Numbered from the stretch's first letter, positions 1 through 10,449 are shown. The stretch: DNA of 64,000 nt from Tanypteryx hageni (GCA_028673005.1 CM054113.1:65424850-65488849); one strand, 5' to 3'. The notes: generated from the sequence alone by a model not told the origin. Made by a program: numbers and translations.

Positions 1-512
1 ACTTTCGAGAAAAAGACCGAGTTTCTAAACCAGTATGCATTTTAGAATACAATACAGCAATGGGAGGGGTTGATCTAAAAGATCAGAAATTACAGCCCTA
101 CCTACTTGAATGCAAAAAAAAACACAATAAATGGTACATTAAATTATTAAGACGATTGTTAAATGTTTCAGTACACAATGCACTGGTAACCTTCAATAGT
201 TCTCAAAACAAGATGAACCATCTCAGCTTTCGCCTTCTGCTAATAAGTTAGATTTTAGAAAAATATGGGACTATTTCTGAGTCACCAAGCACCAGATGAC
301 CCCCCGTAAATCTGTCACCACGCCGTTTACTCGAAAGGCACTTCGTAGGAAAACTACCGCCGACAGGGAAAAAAGCAAGGCCACAAAGAAGATGCACAGT
401 GTGCTCGGCTAAAGGGAAAAGAAAGGACACCATATACTGGTGCCCTGACTGTGATGTGGGCCTGTGTTTAGAGGAATGCTTTAAAAATTACCACACCAAG
501 GTAAATTTTTAA
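1..512 (+). pseudogene. piggyBac-type transposase, C-terminal part, with two premature stops
   Basis: The reading frame runs from the window edge to a stop at 510-512. It shows the family hallmark MGGVDLKDQ at about 60-86, then a basic helix-rich stretch. It ends in the cysteine-rich zinc-binding tail, with CTVC, WCPDCDVGLC and ECFKNYH motifs (about 393-500). Two in-frame stops, TAG at 249 and TGA at 297, interrupt an otherwise collinear protein, so this copy is dead. The N-terminal and catalytic parts lie left of the window. In the family the enzyme excises DNA at TTAA sites without a scar. The matching terminal repeat follows at about 715-750. Confidence 0.88.
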
Positions 513-750
513 GCATAGAATCAAATGTCCGAGACTGTACGCTGAATACAACTCCCAGTATATCATAAGTAAAGCCTTTTTTATATTCATTAATCATTTT
601 TAAATAACCTACAAAAGTTTTACATAATTTAATAAGTAATTAAAAAAGATATAAAACATCATATAACAAGCTGCACGCTCAGCGATTTTCGCGAAATTTA
701 CTACCGCAAACATGACCTTCGCGTGTGGAAATCTCGACAGGCTTGAAGGG
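1..750 (+). mobile_element. piggyBac element, right part with terminal repeat and TTAA
   Basis: Downstream of the transposase remnant the element appears to end at 750. Read on the minus strand, the end is TTAA followed by CCCTTCAAGCC. A C-rich terminus next to a TTAA target is typical of piggyBac elements. TTAA occupies 751-754. Immediately beyond it begins the tail of a minus-strand mariner transposase, so the piggyBac copy probably inserted into or beside that mariner. The left end is outside the window. Confidence 0.7.
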
Positions 751-769
751 TTAAGTTTCTGGACTGATC

Positions 770-1242
770 CAATTACAGAGAGAATATGGCACTTCCCTCA
801 AAGTATGCTCCTTCTGAAGCCACAAACTTTGCCCAATGACCCTACCACTCTTTAAAACATTTATTGGAAGCACTTATTGGGATGGCCAAAAGCTGCTCTG
901 TAGGTTGTTTTTTAATGGTCTAAACATCATCAAATCTATGTCCTTTTAGGGTTTTTCTGAGTTTTGGAAACAAGAAAGTCGTATGGAGCCAAATCTGGCA
1001 AATATGGAGGCAGCTGTACTTGGAGGGGATAGCGTTTTTTGGCCAATAATTCCTTGACAAGTTGTGATGTGTGAGAGAGTGCATTATCATGGTGAAGTAT
1101 CCAGGAATCGTTCTGCATCTGTTTCTTCCAAACTCCTACATGTAGATATCTTAAAACTTCAATGTAAAATTCCTTGTTGATTGCTTGTCCCTGAGGAGCA
1201 AATTCATGGAGCACAACACCTTTGGAGTAAAAAAACCCAGTA
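770..1242 (-). pseudogene. Mariner 1 transposase, C-terminal block
   Basis: The block begins with FFYSKGVVLHEFAPQGQ and continues through HHDNALSHTS and YLPDLAPYDFLV to a degraded tail ending in an RRSILRE-like segment near 780. This matches the second half of the mariner catalytic domain: the D in HHDN and the D in PDLAPYD are the second and third metal-binding residues. It stops at 1242 where a Tigger-like element is inserted at TA, and resumes at 2045. Confidence 0.85.
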
Positions 1243-2044
1243 GTCAGTCCACAACATACGTCGGTTTGACTTACATCAATTCACACTTACGGCAGTCATC
1301 AATTACCACCCATGTTATTACTTATGATGGTTGGACCCATACTTACGTCATCACGGTGACACAGTGCCTACTTAAGTGATATTGTGCAATTTAATACACC
1401 ATAATAGAAACCAGTGACAGTATCACATGTCGTGAAATTTATTTATTTTTATCAAAAAAGTTTTATCTGATATCAAAGTGAAAATACATGTTTTAAAGCC
1501 ACTCCAATATTTTTGGAAGTGTTCACGATGGCACTTGCGTGTGTCTGTATTTGATGGGAATTTTGTGGGCATTCTAACTCAAAAGCTATTAATCCCCTTC
1601 CTCCTTCATGGCGCTGCAGTTCATGGTGAATTCGAGTTCTCTTTATTGTCCGCCTTTTAATTGCTGCTCTTCTCCAATTCCTAACCACCAACAGGAGCTG
1701 GCACATTTACAATGAGAAGAAGAGGGCAGTTAAACAAATTTCCCTGGATGCATTCTTCAAAAAGCCATCAACTCACTCCAAGTCTCCCCAAAAGTAATCT
1801 CCACCTATTTAACAGCAAATATGCAGGTGATACAAAGAACCTTCTATTTTATTGTATGTTCTTAATATGTGATTGGTAGTTGAATAAACACGCTCTTTTT
1901 GTTCATATCTGAAAATTTTGCATTTCTTTATCCTTATTCAGGAACGTAACCTCCTGTCATATCATTGTTTATATAGTAAAATCACTTTTGACTTACGGCA
2001 CCTTTTATAGGAACATAACCTGACATAAGACCGAGGACTGCCTG
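1243..2044 (+). mobile_element. Tigger/pogo-like internally deleted element nested in mariner 1
   Basis: The segment interrupts the mariner frame exactly between the KAIL and GFFYSKG codons and is flanked by TA at 1241-1242 and 2045-2046. Its ends are imperfect inverted repeats: the left reads GTCAGTCCACAACATACGTC, and the right on the minus strand reads CAGGCAGTCCTCGGTC and so on. Inside, on the plus strand at about 1705-1795, is a short frame with EKKRAVKQISLDAFFKKPS before a stop. That is the characteristic C-terminal tail of Tigger-type transposases. The catalytic domain is gone. Confidence 0.75.
1705..1797 (+). pseudogene. Tigger transposase C-terminal tail remnant
   Basis: A short plus-strand frame ends in the motif SLDAFFKKPS and a TAA stop. 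Tails of the form LDxFFKK close many Tigger/pogo transposases. Only this tail survives inside the ~800-bp nested element. Confidence 0.6.
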
Positions 2045-2197
2045 TAATATGGCCTTGGTTTTGCTGCACTTTTTTGATCGTGGAGACAAAGGATTCTTCC
2101 ACTCTGATGACTGCTGCTTGGTTTTTGGGATTGTATCAGTACATCCACATCTCATCCTGTTATAATGTTTTTAAAAGTTCATGCTGTTACATGCATG
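2045..2197 (-). pseudogene. Mariner 1 transposase, central block
   Basis: Minus-strand frames give DEMWMY, a stop, then after a frame change PKTKQQSSEWKNP and SPRSKKCSKTKAIL. This aligns with the mariner segment containing the first catalytic aspartate (GDESW). It lies between the Tigger-like insert (ending 2044) and the hAT insertion (starting 2198). Confidence 0.8.
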
Positions 2198-3632
2198 CAA
2201 AGCCGGGACTAGGGTGAGGCGAGCGGGCACATCATTCTAGGGGGTGCCAAAATTGTGATTATATGTTTGTCTTGTGACTTGTTTCAATGTTGCACGTACT
2301 AAAAACACCACAAACCAAACTTAGGGCATCTGGGGCAGTCCCCACCTTGGACCTTGAGCATCTTTGTGGAAGCGGTAATTGTATCGTGAGCTACATTTGT
2401 GTTTGTGAAGAGTGGGAGAGGAGTGTGGATGGAGAGGTGAGGATTAAAAAGATTTCCCATGCCTCATTTTCTCTGAATCTGGATCTTAATATTATCTGAA
2501 AATGAGTTGATATGGCGAAGACCACTGAAGAATTAAAAGAAAAATTTTCCGAACTCAACGACTTAGAAAATTAATTTCTCTAACTTTTCAGCCCCACCTG
2601 GCAAAAAACATATCCCAGTGAATTTCATTCTAATCTTCTTGTTGGAATGATAATGGAACACTTCTCCAAACAGAAGCAACAGCCAATCAAAACCGACTTC
2701 GTCAGCCACGACGATTTTCGAAGTACTCGATCACTATTTGGAGCAGTGCAGAGGTAACAGTCGTTTTTTGTGCTCGTCGGTCTAAATTAAAGCTCGCAAA
2801 TGCATCGGCGGGACCCATCATATTTCAAATCTTAAGTTATTCTTAGGGTTTTGTTTTATCATGAATATTAAAAGTTAAAGATTTGCATAAGTAAACCTTT
2901 TCAAAGTAAGTTTCATTGAAGTAAATAGAATTCTTTGTATTTAATTTCCGAGTTCAATTTTTTAAACCATTTAACTCACAGGCCGCAGTTCGCCATACTT
3001 AAAGTTATAATTGTGATAACAGTTGCACATGTAATACCCACTTATCTTTGAATAATCATTGATTTTGTTGGGGTTTTGCATAATAAACCTTTTATTCTTA
3101 ATCTATGAATAAGAAGTTAGTCAAAACTTATAAACGACATCATTTTGATATGATTGCTATCGCGGTTTGTCTTTGTTTTCTTACAGCAATTTTTTCTCTA
3201 CTTTTCATCCTTTTATGGGAGTAGTGTAAGACACATGTGACATATATTGAATTACTTAAAAAGTTATTGAGTGATATAATAATAACAGGGACTCAGCCCC
3301 TGGCCGCCTTCGGTAGCCAGACCCCGCTCAATCCCCCTCACCAGCATTCTTAATACAATACTGAGAAGGGATCCAACATGGGATCTTACATCACTCCCCT
3401 CTCAGTGAAGTTTCCACGTTGCAGTCGGCATGCTGTTGATCTTGTTAAAATATATATAAGTTTCTCATACATCTATAGAGTGGAGGGAGGAGTAATTGAC
3501 TCATCGACATGCAGCGGTACGCTAAGTGAACAGGGTAAGGAGTAAAGGGGTGAGGTTGGTGGAGGGGAGGTCACGCATTTTTATCAAAATTTACAATTAA
3601 AAATCTTGCAAACAGTGAGAGATAGCAATATA

Positions 3633-4900
3633 CGAGGTGCTACCCAAAAGTTCCGGGAATTTATGCATAAAAAAATTACTTATGCCAAGTCCTAATTTCC
3701 ACCGTCTCCTTCAAAGTAGTCCCCTTGGGCTTTTATACAGCGTTCCCAGTGTTTTTTCCATGATGCGAAGCATCCTTGGAAGTGCGCAGGTGTGAGCGTT
3801 AAGCACCTCTTGTGTCAAAACGTCGCCCTTTCAGCCGGAGTTTCATTTTGGGGAACAGGAAAAAGTCGCAGGGAGCGAGGTCAGGAGAGTAGGGGGGGTG
3901 GGGGATGACTCATGTTTTTGGAAGCCAGGAACTGCCTAATAACGAGTGACGTGTGGGCGGGCGCATTGTCATGGTGGAGCACCCAGTCATTGTTGCGCCA
4001 CCTTTCTGGGCATTTGCGTCAGACGTTCTCCCTTAGCCGCTTCAAAACATTGCAGTAAAACTTTCCATTGACAGTTTGACTGGGTGTGAGGAATTCTTTG
4101 TGGACAATCCCATCGACGTCAAAAAAAATTATCAGCATGGACTTGACATTTCTGCGAACTTGACGCGCTTTTTTCAGCCACGGTGAATTTTGCGACTTCC
4201 ACTGTGACGACTGCTGCTTTGTCTCAGGGTCATAACCATAAACCCAAGATTCATCACCAGTTATGACCTTGGAGACGAAGTTGGGGTCATCTTTAACTTC
4301 ATTTTGAAGCTCCCTGCAGACAGCAACGCGATGGTCTTTCTGGTCGTTGCTCAGCAGTCTCGGAACAAATTTTGCAGCAATGCGTCTCATGTTCAAATCC
4401 TCCGACAAAATGCATTGACACCTCCCGTACGATTCTGATGATGTCACAAACGTCATGGATTGTTCGCCTTCAGTCTGTTAGGATAGCCTCAAGCACTTTT
4501 GCGATGTTTTCCGGAGTTGTACTTGTCAACGGCCGACCAGAACGCTCATCGTCATCAACAGACATCCATCCGTCCTTGAAACGTTTGTACCAAAGGAACA
4601 TTTTGCTTTGGCTTAAAGCATCATCACCAAATGCTTGTTTAAGCATTCTGTGTGTTTCTGCTGCCGTTTTGCTGAGTTTGAAGCAGAATTTCATGCAAAT
4701 TCTTTGCTCCTTAACATCAGCCATTTCATTTCAAAACGAATTTGCAGAACCACTCAAACATGACGTTACAAAAATGCACAGAACTTGCAAACACGTGCAC
4801 TCAGCTAGCCACCATGTTGCACACTTATTCACAAAGGATATTGCCAGCACTACCAAGCGGCGAGTGGCCGTACTGCTAGCGGATGAAGGTACCAGTTTAT
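3633..4900 (-). mobile_element. Mariner element 2, nested in the hAT element
   Basis: The left end reads ACGAGGTGCTACCCAAAAGT from about 3634, a terminal repeat of the mariner type. The minus-strand transposase follows (3693-4724). I could not find a clear matching right terminal repeat between 4725 and 4910, so the right boundary is approximate; hAT coding sequence resumes by about 4915. It is a different mariner subfamily from element 1 (EFLTPSQTVN here, EFAPQGQAIN there). Confidence 0.8.
3693..4724 (-). pseudogene. Mariner 2 transposase, near full length but frameshifted
   Basis: The frame starts at MADVKEQRICMKFCFKLSKT (helix-turn-helix, about 4540-4724) with the conserved linker DERSGRPLTS. 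After a break near 4460 it continues through NMRRIAAKFVPRLL, GDESWVYGYDPETKQQSSQW (first catalytic D), HHDNAPAHTS (second) and PPPYSPDLAPCDFFLFPK (third). It ends with an ALRRL-like degraded stretch and YFEGD before a stop near 3693. The family is normally ~345 residues, and this span is about right. At least one frameshift around 4456-4470 and a stop near 4019 inactivate it. Confidence 0.9.
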
Positions 4901-4914
4901 CGGCCAAACAAGTA

Positions 4915-5400
4915 TATAAAATTGAGATAAAAACAGCACTTGATGTAATTATTTGTAAACTAAATTGGAAATATGAAAAACTCAAAGTCTGTAGAGATTT
5001 TGCCGTTCTTTCGGGAAGTAAACCAACAGCAATGAACCTTACGAAACTAAAAAATGCGGCAGTGGTTTTGGCTTTAAAATATGGAAAAGGTTTAAATGCT
5101 ACAGAAATTTCATTTGAAATTGAAAGCTTCAAACATCAGGAGTTGTCAGTTCTGCCGATTACCGGGTCAGCAACAAATTTAGACCTCCTTCAACTAAATC
5201 ACGAGTTTTCATTAATGGAATCATACCCAAATCTGGAAACGGCATTACATATATTTTTAACTATTCCTGTAATGGTAGCATCTCGCGAAAGAACTTTCAG
5301 CAAGTTGATACTAATTAAATCCTATTTAAGGTCTTCCCTTGGACAGGAGAGATTATCAAATATGGTGATCCTCTCGATTGAAAACGAAATCACAAGATAA
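4915..5400 (+). pseudogene. hAT transposase, C-terminal dimerisation domain
   Basis: The frame includes YPNLETALHIFLTIPVMVAS, RERTFSKL, IKSYLRSSLGQERLSNM and LSIENE, the highly conserved hAT C-terminal (dimerisation) region of zinc-finger-MYM-type hAT proteins. A stop at 5398-5400 comes about ten codons early; sequence beyond it (INFDQIIDKLAEL) still resembles the family. The frame is open further left, but before about 4900 it is only the antisense of mariner 2. The upstream hAT domains are not recognisable. Confidence 0.85.
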
Positions 5401-5479
5401 ATAAATTTTGACCAAATTATCGACAAATTAGCAGAGCTATGAAAGCTCTGAGGGTTGAACTTTAAAATATAATCTTCAA

Positions 5480-5610
5480 AAGATAAATCGAAGTATAATA
5501 TTTAAAAGGAAATGTTCTGACAATCTTTTTAAAAGATAAGTTAAAAATTAATGTTCTGATGTTCTTTTTAAAAGATTATTTAAAATTTAATGTTCTGATG
5601 TTCTATTACA
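5480..5610. repeat. Degenerate tandem repeat, about 45-50 bp unit
   Basis: Three imperfect copies of an AT-rich unit containing AATGTTCTGATGTTC and TTTTTAAAAGAT lie in the 3' non-coding part of the hAT element. Confidence 0.6.
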
Positions 5611-5866
5611 TTTTTGCATTTAATTGATATTTTTCTATCAATATTAATGTTGTTAAATCTACATTATATTTAAAAGTTTTTATTTGGTATACTTGCATTT
5701 AATTGTATACTGTATATTACAGGAACCAAAATAAATATTTAAATTATATGTACTTGTTAATCATTTAATTATAATTCTTTCTTTACATTATATAATACAG
5801 CATTTGAACTAGGGGCGCGATTCATGTTCTTTGCCCCGGGCACCATAATACCTAGTCCCAGCTCTC

Positions 5867-6165
5867 CATGCATGCTCAAACAAATTAGAGGTTTGACTTT
5901 CCCATTGCTCTTCTGTTAGAAGTCACAGCATGAACTTTGCTGAAATACATTTCATTGTCAAGTCTTCATTAAAAATTGAGTGGCATGAGATTATCAAAAT
6001 TCTAACCTCTACTGCCATCTCACAAACAGTCAGTCATCAATAATTTTGGATAAAGTGCACACTTCTGCCACAATTTCATCATCTTTTTAATGTTGAGGGT
6101 TGTCAAGACTGCGGATCACTTCTGTTGGAAGTTTTTCCCTCTTAAAACTGACAGAACCAATCAAA
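5867..6165 (-). pseudogene. Mariner 1 transposase, N-terminal block
   Basis: Minus-strand frames give a WFCQF-KEGKTS-like segment near 6160, then VAEVCTLSKIIDD, TVCEMAVEVRILIIS, NEDLTMKCISAKF and LLTEEQWESQT up to the hAT insertion. The order matches the mariner DNA-binding region and the linker to the catalytic domain. Stops and shifts are frequent. Confidence 0.75.
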
Positions 6166-6351
6166 AACTTTTGTTCAGCCCACTGTAGCATTGCTGTATG
6201 GTGAGTTAATCAAAAGTTTGGATCATATGAAGAATCTCTCCCTCAGCACTATCTGGGGGGAGATTCTTTAGGTGGAGCGGGATGGGGTGAATCATCAGAG
6301 TGGGATCATGTTTCCATATAAAGGCAAAAGGCTGCACTGATTCGTAGACAT

Positions 6352-6586
6352 ATGGCACACAATACTTTCCAGACTGTTGTCCTACTGCTGCGTTTCTCAC
6401 AAGCTAAAGACTCAGTCATTTTTGTGGATCCACACACTGGTGTACACATGCAAACATTGGAACAGGCAAAAGAGCTACATCAAGATGTGTGGCTGCAAAC
6501 AAGACTTCTTAAATTCTTATCTTCAAGAATTCATGTGGCCTGATCATTTTCACATAATGCTTTTGAAACTATGTGTCACCATATAG
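6352..6586 (+). pseudogene. Merlin-type (ISXO2-like) transposase remnant
   Basis: One plus frame gives SVIFVDPHTGVHMQTLEQ, and another frame just after gives NSYLQEFMWPDHF. Together they match the C-terminal block of ISXO2-like transposases used by Merlin elements, where xVDPxTGxHTQTIE is followed by LESYLxEFMWR. A frameshift near 6450-6490 separates the halves. No ends or other domains were found. Confidence 0.65.
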
Positions 6587-6765
6587 CTGTACAGCATCCA
6601 ATGCAATCATCAATATCATGTATTTTGCAGTAAAAAAGCATTAAATTTAATTTTTATTTGTCCGTAACCTAACGAAACCCAGGCAGTGCTGTAATCATCA
6701 ATATTGTGTATTATGCAGTATTGAGTAAATTTTTATCTTGTAGCTTCTGCTATCCTAGCAATAAA

Positions 6766-7470
6766 CAAAATCTGATGTGGCCACCACATGACTTTCTCCA
6801 TGTCTGTAATATTTCTAAAAATTCCAAATAGGTTACATAATAATAAATATTTTAAGAAACTGCGAGAAAATTTTGACTTTACAAAGAAAAGAAATACACT
6901 GAAACCATAGCCTTCTAATATTGGATATAGCCACAAAGCTCCAACAATTAAGAAAAGAAAAAGGAGCGTTACTAAGATGTAACTAAGCATCAATTGTTAA
7001 CAATAGTCATCGGTAGGTGGCGTGGTGGTGGCAGCTAAATAATTAAGTTTTAAGATATCTCTTAGACAATGCATTATATGGGAAAATGTTTCAAACAACA
7101 GTTGTAGAAAATTAAATTACCTACAACGTTTATTCCAGTACATTTTTACATATATCAAGTATTAAAGCAAATATTTCAAAATAACGGATACGTGACAAGA
7201 GTAAACACCCACTTCCTTTTGACCAATTTTTACCAAAAACTAATCAGTACTTGTGACTTTCATAAAAATGTTAAATATAAAATTTCGCAATCACCTAATT
7301 AATAGTTTTTGAAAAAGCTGTCACATACACACACACAGACATCATCGAGAAAATGGGCAAAATGTGTTCAGGGACCTCAAAACATGTATTTCCATTGAAA
7401 TCTCGAAGTCGATTTTTTTCATGAATACAATACTTTCCCCTATACTACGTATATGGAGAAAGTAATAAAA
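6766..7470. repeat. Interspersed repeat, same family as the palindromic copy at 36.76-37.86 kb
   Basis: The segment starts ATCTGATGTGGCCACCACAT and ends near CGTATATGGAGAAAGTAAT. It matches 37205-37855 in inverted orientation nearly throughout, and its first ~300 bp match 36759-37080 directly. Both ends carry TTTCTCCAT/ATGGAGAAA, suggesting a short terminal inverted repeat. The unit contains short (AC)n runs. An 86-codon frame on the minus strand (6733-6993) has hydrophobic stretches but no recognised domain and is probably incidental. Confidence 0.75.
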
Positions 7471-7524
7471 AAGAAGCATTAAATTTAATATTTATTTTTT
7501 GTAACCTAACCAAACTAAACCCAG

Positions 7525-7632
7525 GTAGCACGGGGGGGGGGGAAGGAAGATTCTTCAGGTGGAGCAGGATGGGGGGGGGGGGGAGAATCTTCAGGTGGAC
7601 TACCTGGGAGGGAGATTCTTCAGGTGATTCAA
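7525..7632. repeat. Poly-G tracts within a short repeated GATTCTTCAGGTGGA unit
   Basis: Two G-runs of ten or more bases are interleaved with three copies of GATTCTTCAGGTG or a close variant. A related unit occurs at 6255-6290 (GGGGGGAGATTCTTTAGGTG). The two sites bracket the Merlin remnant and the interspersed repeat. Confidence 0.7.
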
Positions 7633-7769
7633 AAGTTTCACTGATCATTTTCCCAATTTTAAAACAAAATTTAATACAAAATGTGATGCTCAGTGCTCGT
7701 AAAAATCCCCATGAGACAAAACATGTTTAATTTTGGAAATATTTTTGAAATGAGAAAAATTATCAGCTT

Positions 7770-7885
7770 ACCACAGCAGATTGATGCTACCCATTGAATT
7801 GTGACCCTATCAGACAACTGGTCTAGACATGCAGAGACATGTTGAGCACAGTCAATTTCTGAGCATGATACTGATCTAAAAATAA
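7770..7885 (-). pseudogene. Possible RNase H fragment of a non-LTR retrotransposon
   Basis: A minus-strand frame contains SACLDQLSDRVTIQWVASIC. It resembles the RNase H segment of Jockey/R1-type elements in which xxIQWVPSHCG precedes a GNE motif. Only about 35 residues can be compared and no flanking domain is visible. Confidence 0.35.
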
Positions 7886-7889
7886 ACAC

Positions 7890-9230
7890 CCAGTCCAGAT
7901 ACTTTTTGAACAGACTTCATATTCTAAAAGAACAAGAAACATAATTCTTCATATTTTCACAATAAATAACAAGAAGATTTACACAAACAAAGTTTAAAAT
8001 CACAATATTACCATTGGATGTACAGTATTGCGTTACAATGTTACATAGTGATATATAGAATGACTGAGATGCAAGAAGAAAAAAATTCATTTTAAAAAAA
8101 CTGATTTTGTATACCGAAGTTTTCAATTCTGTTACACATAGTAATAGAAAATTTACACATAAAGAGCTTTTGCATAAAGAGGGGCACCTGAAAAGCTAAG
8201 TTAAGAGATATTTTCAATTAAAATAATAGTACCCATCAGCAGAAGAGAGACTGACAAATATTACTAATGGCAAACAGGACAGATAATGAAGAATTTTGTT
8301 ATGTTCTTTCAGAACACATTTTAAAACATTAATGGACAAAAAGAAAAAAATAATAATTAGATTAATAAAATTTATTAGCTTGAAATTTTCCATCAAATCG
8401 ACATGGAAAACATTTCCAAATACACTGCTATCATTTTAATGGAGCATGTAAGAAATTTTCTCTTTTTCTTCTTCATATAACTAACTTGTCATATAAGGTA
8501 TACAGAATTGCAAATATCTTTTGAACTATCAGTGTCTATTTCGCCTCTTATTCCAGTTAGCCCTTCTCATTGAACCATTACATTATTAGATTATTCATTG
8601 AAATACTCCCAATAACTATTCTTCCTCTCATTATTAATATCAATAAACAATAACAAAACCTTATCATGCTAACTTTAGATCCACAAATCATCATCTGACA
8701 TTTTATTCTAATTCAATAACTTTAACTAAGAAATTTTCAAACCGTGTTACAGAACACGTTTGTTTTGGCAATTTTTGAGGGACATTGCAAGCAAAAAATA
8801 TGTAAATTTCTTTTTCACATATGTTTCAGAAGTTGCCTTGCAAATCAAAGTAAATAACAGCATAGTCAATTTAAAAATTCGGAAAATTTTGTTGAAACTC
8901 ATTCCCATTCTTTTAACTCCCATATCCAGCACTCCTTATTATATCTGTCCAATTATTTCTGTATACCTCTATAGCATTTACTATTCCATCTAAAAATTAT
9001 TTTCCTCAAGTTTCTCAGTTTATTGTGTAGATGAGGAATAATTAATGGATAATGAATTATATATGAAATGTTATAATAAAAATTGCTGCGATAAGAGTTT
9101 ATCAAACTATAATGGTAAAATCGTAAAATCACAAATTTGCAATTTAAAGAATATTCTAACTTAAAATTCTTCACATCATCCACAAAGCATTAGCACCCAT
9201 TACAGAGGTGTCAATTGGGTTGCATAAGAT
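7890..9230. other. AT-rich stretch without recognised gene
   Basis: I see only short chance frames here. No domain, RNA gene or terminal repeat was recognised. It could include the missing 3' end of the GDPD gene, but I found no matching sequence. Confidence 0.5.
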
Positions 9231-9234
9231 GTAG

Positions 9235-9298
9235 GATGTGAAAGACGGTTAGTCTGATCCTACAATGATGTGAAAGACGGTTAGTTTGATCCTACAAT
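9235..9298. repeat. Two tandem copies of a 32-bp unit
   Basis: The unit begins GATGTGAAAGACGGTTAGT. Copies at 9235-9266 and 9267-9298 differ at one base. Confidence 0.9.
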
Positions 9299-9642
9299 GA
9301 TGATTTTATTGAGAACCACTCACGTTTCTCTTGGGATACGTCATAGATATGTTAAAAAATGAAACACCAAGCTCAACTCACAGTTGGAATCCAAATGATA
9401 ATGGCTGTTTACCATGACAGCCACAATAAAGTTGGTAAAACCAGATATACATTTTGACTATAAGGCACCATGGAAATCCACTGCCTCAGGCAAAAAGACA
9501 AATTGCCATCTCATTTCATGACACATAGGTGCGGATTTGTGGTGAATTTGTTATAATGCCCCTCCCTCTCCCCTAGATAAGTGCTGTCTGAGGTGCTCAC
9601 CTCTCAAATCATCTCATGTGATGGCCATGGACTTCATTATTA

Positions 9643-10447
9643 CCGTATTTACCTGAATCTAAGATGACCCTCCCTTTTAGGACTGTCAAAACAGAAAAAA
9701 GATTTTGACCTAATTTCTCACTGACTGTATTTGGTGTATATTTCGAACACACATTCAGTAAAAGTATACTAGTTAATTAATTATTTTTTACAAATTTGTT
9801 CTGATATAAAAAATAATTTTAAAAATGTATTTTAAATTTAAGACTTTAGTAATTGAAATCCAGATTGTAAGTTTGAAATGAGAAATACAATCATTTTATC
9901 TGGTTTCATTTGTTTAAAAAAAACTGATCAAACGCATAACCATACTTCCTACAGTTCTATGACTAGTAGTGGTCATTTCGTCATGCATCAATTCGTCATG
10001 GTTAGTTCGTCACTCGTCAATACATTGCACGACAAACTCATTACGCATCAATACATCCCTCGACAAATTCATCATGGTGTCTCACCTTCCAGTTTGTCTC
10101 ACAACAAATTTGTCTCGCAACGAAATTGTCATTCGACGAATTTGTCGAGTGATGTATTGATGCGTGATCAATTGATTGCGATGTATTTACGGTATACGAC
10201 TTAGTACTCGAATTGAAGACGACCCCTGATTTTTGCAATTTAGAAAAAAACCTCGTCTTGACTCTGACTGCAAACAAACAAAGGACTTAGCGAGAAGAGC
10301 TTGGCTCTCGAAATACGTATTTAGCACTTGATTCTTCTCGCTAAACCTTTGTTTGTTTACGGCCGGAGTCGACTCTTCAGGTCATAGTTTCACTCGCCGT
10401 AGTCTCCTCTCTTACTTACACCTCATCTTCAGTTCGGGTAAATACGG
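9643..10447. mobile_element. TA-flanked MITE with internal hairpins
   Basis: The terminal inverted repeats are CCGTATTTACCTGAATCTAA and, read on the minus strand, CCGTATTTACCCGAACTGAA. Both are flanked by TA (9641-9642, 10448-10449). A degraded internal copy of the end lies at about 10185-10225. Two hairpins are nested inside: arms at 10043-10070/10138-10165 and at 10272-10298/10333-10358. No transposase remains. The ends and TA target suggest a Tc1/mariner-pogo-type non-autonomous element. Confidence 0.75.
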
Positions 10448-10449
10448 TA

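Larger units (their letters stand above)
2198..5866 (+). mobile_element. hAT element with 8-bp target duplication, carrying mariner 2
   Basis: Flanking 8-bp direct repeats CATGCATG lie at 2190-2197 and 5867-5874. Between them the ends form an imperfect 16-bp inverted repeat, CAAAGCCGGGACTAGG against GAGAGCTGGGACTAGG, followed by further similarity around GCGGGCAC/GTGCCCGG. An 8-bp duplication is the hAT signature. The plus-strand dimerisation domain of a hAT transposase is preserved at 4915-5400. A second mariner (about 3633-4900) sits inside. The mariner 1 frame resumes on both sides of the duplication, which independently proves the insertion boundaries. Confidence 0.9.
755..6170 (-). mobile_element. 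Mariner element 1, split by a Tigger-like and a hAT insertion
   Basis: Three separated minus-strand blocks are collinear with one mariner transposase. Block 5867-6165 holds the N-terminal half, with RSGRPSTS-like sequence in degraded form, then TVCEMAVE and NEDLTMK. Block 2045-2197 holds the region around the first catalytic aspartate, with TKQQSSEW. Block 770-1242 holds EFAPQGQ, HHDNALSHTS and YLPDLAPYDF (the second and third catalytic aspartates). The gaps are filled by a Tigger-like insert at TA (1243-2044) and a hAT element with an 8-bp target duplication (2198-5866). Many stops and frameshifts show it is long dead. Its own terminal repeats were not identified. Confidence 0.85.

Noticed and set aside
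4372..4900. Left half of a long plus-strand open frame that continues into the hAT domain
   Set aside because: It is the antisense of the mariner 2 transposase; only the part after about 4915 is hAT coding sequence.
6733..6993. 86-codon hydrophobic minus-strand frame as a membrane protein gene
   Set aside because: It lies inside an interspersed repeat; the related copies near 36.9 and 37.7 kb do not preserve the frame, and AT-rich DNA readily yields hydrophobic frames.
7775..7880. Missing GDPD exon (phase 2 acceptor and GT donor fit)
   Set aside because: The translated sequence does not match the GDPD C-terminus and looks more like an RNase H fragment.
9235..9298. CRISPR-like direct repeat
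   Set aside because: There are only two adjacent 32-bp copies with no spacers, in an animal genome.
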